Part shown: positions 57,089 to 64,000 of the stretch, piece by piece
How positions within the stretch are numbered: position 1 is the stretch's first letter
Layout: every line of letters begins with the position of its first letter
Source: Isoperla grammatica
Lineage: Eukaryota > Arthropoda > Insecta > Plecoptera > Perlodidae
Assembly: GCA_945910005.1 (NCBI GenBank)
Contig: OX246739.1
Location: 40,505,625 to 40,569,624 of the forward strand
DNA length: 64,000 nt
Reading direction: 5' to 3'
The notes under the pieces: generated by a model
Seen by the model: the letters and a program-made list of their open reading frames with translations, nothing else
What the model was told of the DNA's origin: nothing
Database searches by the model: none
Program-made: the position numbers and the translations under genes

Positions 57089-57729
57089 CACATGAAGCTA
57101 ATTGTTTAATTAAATAGTTATGGTTGATTGATTAATTAATTAATAAGTGAATCTGATAATTGATTCATATATTTTCATTTAGAAAATACGACTGTGTGAA
57201 AATTTTCAGCTCGATTGGACGTTGGGTAGTGGGAGAAGTATCGATTCCCACATAAAACTTTGATTAATTAATTATGATGGCTTAATTGATTATTTAGTAT
57301 ATATGACAATTGATTCATGTATTGTCATTAAGAATACGTTTGTGTGAAAACGTTCAGTTCAATTCGACGTTCAAAAGTGGGTGAAATATCGATTCCCATA
57401 TAAAACATCAATTAATTAATTATGATGAATTAATTGATTATTTAGTAAATATGACAATTGATTCGTGTATTGTCATTACAAATACGTCTGTGTGAAAACT
57501 TTTAACTCCATTTAACGTTGGGAAGCGGGTGAACCATCGATTTCCATATAAAACATTAATTAATTAATTATGATGAACTAATTAACTATTTAGTAAATAT
57601 GACGATTGATGCGTGTATTGTCATTAAGAATACGTCTGTGTGAAAAATTTCAGCTCGATCGGACATTTAGAAATAAGTGAAATATCGATTATAAGATTCC
57701 GTCCAGACAGACAAACACATGAAGCTAAT
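57089..57729. mobile_element. tandem retro-like insert flanked by 14-bp direct repeats
   Basis: Four diverged units of about 145 bases, each with attaattaattatgat, gatt.gtattgtcatt, aatacg.ctgtgtgaaaa and atatcgatt.cc. The block ends in attccgtccagacagacaaa. cacatgaagctaat flanks it on both sides (57089-57102 and 57716-57729), a length typical of LINE target duplications. The end motif resembles RTE-like LINE tails; this is an inference. Confidence 0.65.
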
Positions 57730-58033
57730 ATAAGCGTTGTAAAAAAACATCATAATAGTAAGAACAACTCAAGATAAGGGAGATTCAGTAGACATTTAAA
57801 TTATTTGTCACAGGTCTATACATTTCTTGCGCAAAGTTGCAGCCTGAAGTAGCGATAGCGCCAGTACTTTTTGTAGATCTTGGTACACGTTGGTGCACGT
57901 TGGTACACGTTGGTACACGTTGTTTCAGTTTACAGCTGAAAAGTATGCACATAGTTTAGCTTTAGAACATTGAAACCCCTTCTATAGGAACTGTGAAAGC
58001 CAGCTCGGGTCAAATCACCCTTCAGACTTGTCT

Positions 58034-58290
58034 ATCCTACCGATAGAGGTGGCTCAGCGGTAGGACGCGAGACTCTCGGGAAGTCGCCGGTTCGATTCCG
58101 GCCACCTGCAGTTCTGACTAAAGGTTTTTCCGAGGTTTTCCTCAGTCGTAAAGGCGAATGATGGAACTGAATCAGCTCTCGGACATTCCTTCCCAACTAT
58201 CCAAACACTCGAATATAATATAGCTATATAGTTAGAGTCACCTTGAAGAGGGGCACATCAGGTAAAGCTGGTGTGCACCCTATAACAGGG
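58034..58290 (+). mobile_element. tRNA-derived SINE
   Basis: The head has A box TGGCTCAGCGGTAGGACG, B box GGTTCGATTCC and perfectly paired acceptor arms AGGTGGC/GCCACCT, but no proper anticodon arm. The body continues ggtttttccgaggttttcct cagtcgtaaaggcgaatg, a core seen in animal SINEs. Not a working tRNA. Confidence 0.7.
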
Positions 58291-59175
58291 ATTCCTACGA
58301 AAAACACAAAAAAAAAACTGTACAAAATCCACCTCAACATGTTTCGGAATAACAACCATATTCATGAAACAAACAACGTGCAAGAGAGGCGTCATTTGAT
58401 GTGTGTGTAATCTTTGATATCAGTATCACCACATAAAACATATTCCAGAACATAATTTCAACCGGGACTTGGATTTCTGACCAGCCTGTGTAGGCCTATG
58501 TGTATTCTGAGGCCTGATAAGAAAACTTTGACAAATAAACGAAAGCTTATTGATATAGATAAGGCCGTGCTGTCTCGATCGAGCGCTCTTCTGCGCAGTG
58601 CCTGTCAGTGGATTGAGCAGTCTCACTTCCGGCCTATTCCATTAAGTTTTCCGCATGCATAAAGTTGACAAAATAAAAAAAACTAAAGACATTCTCATTT
58701 CAGTTGAGTCTTCCAACTTTCTTCGCAATTTCAACCAAGCACGGCATCTTATCTAGCGAAGTTTTCAGTTTCGTTTAAGTTGGTTTGATGAGAGAAGGGA
58801 AGGCCAAGTGTTCTTGTCTCCCTAGTGTGGATGTGGGCAGAGTGCACTCATTGCTCGTTAGCTAATAGATCAAAGAATTAAACTGTTTGCGTAGGCGGGA
58901 CAATCTTTCACTTGAACTGACAACAGAGATGAATCTTCTCGTTCTCGTGAGTGACAACAGTGGCGGGCCGAGATCTGTGTAGCCATAAGACAACTCGCTA
59001 TAGAGCTGGTATAGGCTGGCTGAACTAGGAGGGGGTTCAGGACGTAGCAAATCTGGGTTACGTTAGTCAAGGTTAAATTAGCGTTAGCAAAAATCCATAA
59101 GTATTTACATGATAATACCAATTGAAGTGTTACAGATTTAGAATAGCGTTAGCTAAAAATCTATCTGACTTCCAG

Positions 59176-59425
59176 GGCCTGGATTCTCAAAGATGCCTAT
59201 AAGTTGTCCTAAGTTACGCAAATCTTGCATAAATCAAGATAAATTATCCCTGGGTATTACTAAATATTCACAAATAAAATATTATTAGTTAAATGGTTGA
59301 TATTTTACTACATTTTATCTGCATGACATTGCAGAATGACATATGCGTGATTTATATCACTAAGATTTGCCTAAACTAGGAGATGCACTTATACATACAC
59401 TTGGGCACCTTTGTGAATCTGGGCC
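59176..59425. mobile_element. Harbinger-like MITE
   Basis: Ends ggcctggattctcaaagatg and cacctttgtgaatctgggcc are inverted with a few differences. cag flanks both sides (59173-59175, 59426-59428). The inside shows tgcataaatcaag and gcgtgatttatatcac, partly paired. Confidence 0.6.
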
Positions 59426-59528
59426 CAGAAGACTAGTGTCACAGATAGTGTTGTATCCAAGATTTAGCTAAGCATTTTTAAGGATGAGCCTTCGAGAATA
59501 TTTGACTAGCTATACGACTAGTTAATGA

Positions 59529-59880
<352 letters not shown>

Positions 59881-59884
59881 ATAC

Positions 59885-61498
59885 TATTTGGACCATATTC
59901 GTAAATGCGTAAACTTGAACAAAGAGAGCCTTGTGGCTTGTATCGCGTTTTAAAGGTTTTTGTTGTGAAAATATAGAAACGATCGACTTAAATAAATGCA
60001 TTGTTTTGTTGTTTAAGACGGTAGGCCTTCAAGTTTTTAATCCAATTTCTTACATTCAAGAGCAATAATTTACACACCAATAAAATTATAGCAAAAACAA
60101 TCACCTTCAAACAACTTAAAATTATTGATGTTTTAATTTGTACTATATCTAGAATCTAGATTGTATTTGATTCGATCTTGTACTTAAATTCAGGTAGTTA
60201 GAGGGGGAAATAATATTTATTTTTTTATTTCACATATTATGTGCGATGGATAACAAAGATAAAACACGCATAGGGCCTACTACAATCGTATACAATGTTA
60301 CAACTACAATGCCTAATACATTTTACCTTTCCTTTCTCAATGTTTGTCACTTGTTATCAATGACTCATCTCGTCTCGTTTGCATTGCGATAAAACTTATG
60401 AACATCCCTTCAGTTCCGGTTCATATCAGCAAATAGAAAACTGATAACAGAACTTGTGTCATCGCAAATTAATCACTATTTTTATTTGACGGCAGAGCTA
60501 ATATCCCACTTCCTCAATTAGAATAATACTTATCTAAACTAGGCGGGCAAATACTATAAATAGCCCCCCTCCTCTCCCCCTCCCACCCCCTCCCAACAAC
60601 AACTCATAACACAATGAAATTCCCAGCGAAATAATGTACTTATTGAGTGCCAATTAAAAAAAATGTGACACGTAATTCCTTTTCTCGTTTCATAAAATAT
60701 CTACTGATTAATTTTGAAACAGGTCTTCGTTCTTTCCTCTTTTCTATCGATATTGTAATTGGTTTGTATACAAATATACTGTGGCGGATAAAAGGATTAG
60801 AGGTGATAGGTCGTTGCCCCCCCCCCCCCCCCCCCCAAGAAAGCTGTTAATGATTGTATACTGATATTTTATAACTGGTTCACAAAGGATTCCGTAGATG
60901 ATTGCGGGTCACGAAACAGTTACATCAGGCACACCCGGCCCCGGTACGCCACTGGCTACTCTGCACTTTGCCCCTCGTGCCGGGACATCGACGCCTTCAT
61001 GCAACGGGCATGCAACCCGCCGAGGAGACAACAAGGAAGCTATGTTCAAGGTTCAAGGAAGACACCTCACCTTAATGGACGGCTTTTATTCTCACATAGA
61101 AATATCAAGTCGTACAAGTTGGCAGTGGCTCGTTTGCCTCTCGCTCACGGTTGAGTGATGTTTCCCTAATGTAAGGAAGCCTATTACCTTGAGCGATTGC
61201 AGGCTAACGCTAACTTTATATTCATCGTGTACAAAATATTGTTACTCTTGGCATAAATATCTAACAGTACAGCTTATTGTGCGTGTATATATATTATTTT
61301 TTTTCCATATTTTAATAAAATTTTAATCTTTAAAACTTACACCTATCTCCCTAGTTACAAAATATATAACGTTCTAACATTGAGCATAGAAATCAAGTTG
61401 TAAGCAAGACGTTTACAAAAATATTGCGTTACGTTTGACGATGTCCTTGTTTTCTATAAGCCTTGTGCCCTTTAGTATTATTCATTAGTTGGTTCGGT
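59885..61498. other. non-coding stretch
   Basis: AT-rich, with a C-rich run near 60567-60597 and 20 consecutive C at 60817-60836. A short frame at 60898-61158 has no domain. A tacgccactg at 60945-60954 resembles a hAT tip, but no partner end was found. Confidence 0.45.
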
Positions 61499-62409
61499 TC
61501 ACGAGCAACTGATGTTGAGGATTGCTTTCTTGCGTAGCCGGTATTCGGTTGGCGTCAACATTCCCCTGCAAAGAACAACACAATATGTGTTATATCCCAC
61601 TGAATGTTAGGCAGTGACTATATATTTTTATGAAGGGTTATAATATATACATTATAATAATGCTGTATCCATTCTTGGTGTTTTCTAATTTGTGTAAGCA
61701 ATGTTGTAGTTTACTTTTTAGTATTTTGTCGAAACCCATATTAACCAAAATCTTTTTTTCTCGAAATCCCAAAATCTTTTGTCAATCTCTGGTAAAGTGA
61801 ACCGTGAAGAAAACATCGGTCTCTGCGTTCCAGGTTCGAATCCTGGCTTGGGCATGGATGTCATGTGGCGTTTTTTCATCCTCATAATCACTTACTAATC
61901 GTCTCTATCATTAGCCTCGTTGCAAAAATATGGGACGTAAAATTCCAAATATCATCAAATCGTCGTGAATCGTGAACACACTGGATTTTAAGGTTCCAAT
62001 TACTTTCCGTCTACTGAAAACAATAAGATACCCTCCAAAATGCAGCTTTATTTTAATAAATAACATTTTAAGTGGGTGGGAGCTTTCTGTAACAGCATAG
62101 GGAGCGAGTTATTTGCAGATAACTGGTATGATTGAATATATAGCATAGCGGGGTTGTAACAGAACAGCGTACTTACCTTAGCACCGTCTCGTAGGAAACA
62201 CTAACACCCTTCTCGGACATTTTCTTATACATTTGCCAGCATTCTTTTTCTTTCGGATTCTGGAAAACTGGTTCTTCACTGGTTTCGTCTGTGTTTCCCT
62301 CTTCTATAGCGCTGCTCGTGTTGACCGCCTGCGCTAGTGGCGCACTCTGCGGTGCGACCTGTGTGTCCTCGACGCTGATTGGCGGAGAGGGCGGCCGCGG
62401 CTCGGCCAT
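61499..62409 (-). CDS. small conserved-looking protein, 99 aa, two exons
   Basis: Exons 62177-62409 and 61499-61565 (300 bases, matching phases). Start taken at ATG 62409 (MAEPRPPSPPISVEDT). An acceptor at 62462-62464 could instead extend the exon upward. The N-terminal half is Pro/Ser/Ala/Glu-rich and probably disordered. The C-terminal half is compact: NPKEKECWQMYKKMSEKGVS, then YETVLRGMLTPTEY and RLRKKAI. That end looks like a conserved linear motif, but I cannot name the family. It is probably a soluble intracellular protein. Confidence 0.6.
61800..61855 (+). repeat. tRNA-like SINE relic in the 99-aa gene intron
   Basis: A B-box arm ccagGTTCGAATCctgg is intact, preceded by a short ggtctctgcg stretch. 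The 5' half is missing or decayed. Confidence 0.4.
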
Positions 62410-62461
62410 GTTCGGGCTGGCGCTCGACGGCTCGGGATCGCTCGGGCTGCTCGCGGCGCCC

Positions 62462-64000
62462 CTGGAGGAGAGAACCACAACCATACTGGTTTCAACGGAG
62501 ACCGGCACCTACACCAATTACACGTTACACGATTCGTCAAAATTAGGGGTGGTCTGTCATCTACTTTCCACAAAATCCGATAGGGGTTAGACAGAGAACA
62601 GAACTAGTGTAAAGTACATAAAATCCAGCTTCACAAAAACATATCTATAACACCTGTCAAGCTTACTTTCATGGCCGATCCATTTTTAACAGTTACGTAA
62701 AGAAATACCACACTGAGACGAGATAGAGCTGATAACTCCCACTAACTGTACATTTTCTAGTACCGGGGTGGGATAACCCCGTTATCTCTGGCAAACTAAG
62801 GCTAGTAATTAAGATATGTGAAATAAAGAAGTTGATGAACGAGTAAAAGTGTTGTGAGGATAAGAAGCCCACTTTCCACTGATAGCTTCCATAAGCCGCT
62901 TGAGTGTAGTAACTGTCTTATTGGTAGCCAATCAGATCACGTGTGGCTGCGTCTCGATTAGCCTCGTCTCGACCCAATACGTGCGCGATCTAAGAGCCCC
63001 GCTCGAAGTGTCCAACCCTACACGACAGTGTTACCACGTTGGAGTACAGAAACCACGCGTTCGTGCCTCAAGATAGTTTTAAACTTTCTTCGGAGAGAAT
63101 TTGAGCCAGGGAATTTCTTTGCTTGCAAATTCCCATTTCATTTAAACTTTTTAAGCGATTGTGAGTCTATTGGTTTGATTTCAATTTCTCGTTTCTATTC
63201 TACCGTGACGACAAAGCCGAGGCGATCAGTCCATGTCAGTAAAGAAAGTTCCCTTTCCTCTATCGGCCATGTTGCCAGGTCAACTAGGCCAACGTCGCTA
63301 CCGACTTCCGTGAGCTGACAAAGCTTTCAAGCGCGTCCCGTACTCCCTGAATGCCTGAAGATTAATCATTATTAACTTAGCAAATACTTTGTTGTTTAGT
63401 TTAAAAGTTTGACTATTTCATGAATGGAAGGGTCACTGAGCATGCGCAGTAGCTGAATGACATCAAACAGGCGACATCGCCGCGAGCCCAACCAATACCT
63501 CCATAACCTACGACTACCGAGAGCAATATAACATCCTGGCAGGGGTGTACCCACAGCAAGCATTACCTCCATCTTAATATGTCCTCTTCGTTAATCTATT
63601 TTAAGTGATAATTGCTTCTTATTTCTAAAAATGTATAAAATGATTCCAAATATAATTAAATTTACCAAAAGCAGATAATATTTATTATTTATGTTATAGC
63701 TTATAAAATGTATTTGTTATTAAATTTAACATATTATGTTGCATTGAGATAAGAACTTCAAAGGAAGAAATTGTATACACGACATTGTATATAGATTGTA
63801 TACAGATTGTAATTTTGATTGTTCCAAACCATTCCAGTTTTCTTTTTAAAAAGTTTAGAGCACTCAAAATACACTAGATGCAATCTGGTGGCAAGAAAAT
63901 GAACTTCTAAAAAGAGTGGTTTGGCTGTCAGTTTTCATTGTTGTTTTATTGTTATTATTCATCAATGGCGCTGAAAGGAGGTTGCTTAGCAGCGCTATCT
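62462..64000. other. upstream region of the 99-aa gene, edge of window
   Basis: Moderately CpG-containing around 62930-63010 (cgtctcgattagcctcgtctc), with a tgcgcagtagc near 63443; a promoter is likely in this area. A frame at 63028-63318 has no domain or splice support. The last 40 bases contain atggcgctgaaaggaggttg, which could open a coding exon cut by the window end. Confidence 0.35.

Noticed and set aside
58034..58110. functional tRNA gene
   Set aside because: A and B boxes and the acceptor stem are present, but the anticodon arm does not fold and a SINE body follows.
60780..60954. possible hAT element ending in tacgccactg
   Set aside because: No convincing left tip and no 8-bp duplication.
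63028..63318. 96-codon plus-strand frame
   Set aside because: Low-complexity composition, no domain, lies in a likely promoter region.

Overview
This window looks like part of a metazoan nuclear genome, most likely an invertebrate deuterostome and perhaps an echinoderm. Genes are split by introns with GT/AG borders, there are many animal-type DNA transposons (hAT, Harbinger-like, Sola-like, CACTA-like, pogo-like), and first introns are rich in TAGGCC/AGGCCT tracts. The taxon is an inference from texture and gene content. Nothing suggests bacteria or viruses. All gene models were built by hand from open frames, splice sites and phase. In the six multi-exon models the phases close exactly.

Layout. 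1-6.6 kb: AT-rich non-coding DNA with foldback elements. 6.7-12.2 kb (minus): an ATG13 autophagy gene, five coding exons, 415 aa, with two hAT elements in its last intron. 12.3-18.4 kb: LINE debris, one LINE split cleanly by a hAT element, then a TAGGCC tract. 18.8-21.9 kb: two very short membrane-type reading frames. 21.3-26.8 kb (minus): a short coiled-coil protein, possibly SNAPC5. 27.2-32.5 kb (plus): a divergent neighbour that fuses a C2H2 zinc finger to a hydroxyisourate hydrolase (HIUase/transthyretin-fold) domain whose catalytic positions are changed. 33.5-37.8 kb: a Sola-like transposon inside a Harbinger-type element, both with intact target-site duplications. 38.1-49.4 kb: a probable CACTA (EnSpm)-like region. 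Its 676-aa transposase frame lies upstream of, and perhaps within the first intron of, a nine-exon DUF4806 gene; direct-repeat blocks lie at both edges. 51.8-55.9 kb (minus): a secreted PAN/apple plus C-type lectin protein. 56-61 kb: foldbacks, a tandem retro-like insert with 14-bp flanking repeats, a tRNA-derived SINE and a 350-bp GAT array. 61.5-62.4 kb (minus): a small conserved-looking 99-aa protein.

The host genes do not form an evident pathway. The two divergent genes at 26.8/27.2 kb share a 414-bp interval and probably a promoter. The most unusual items are the zinc-finger/HIUase fusion with altered active site, the CACTA-like transposase/DUF4806 pair, and the placement of TAGGCC tracts just downstream of gene starts.
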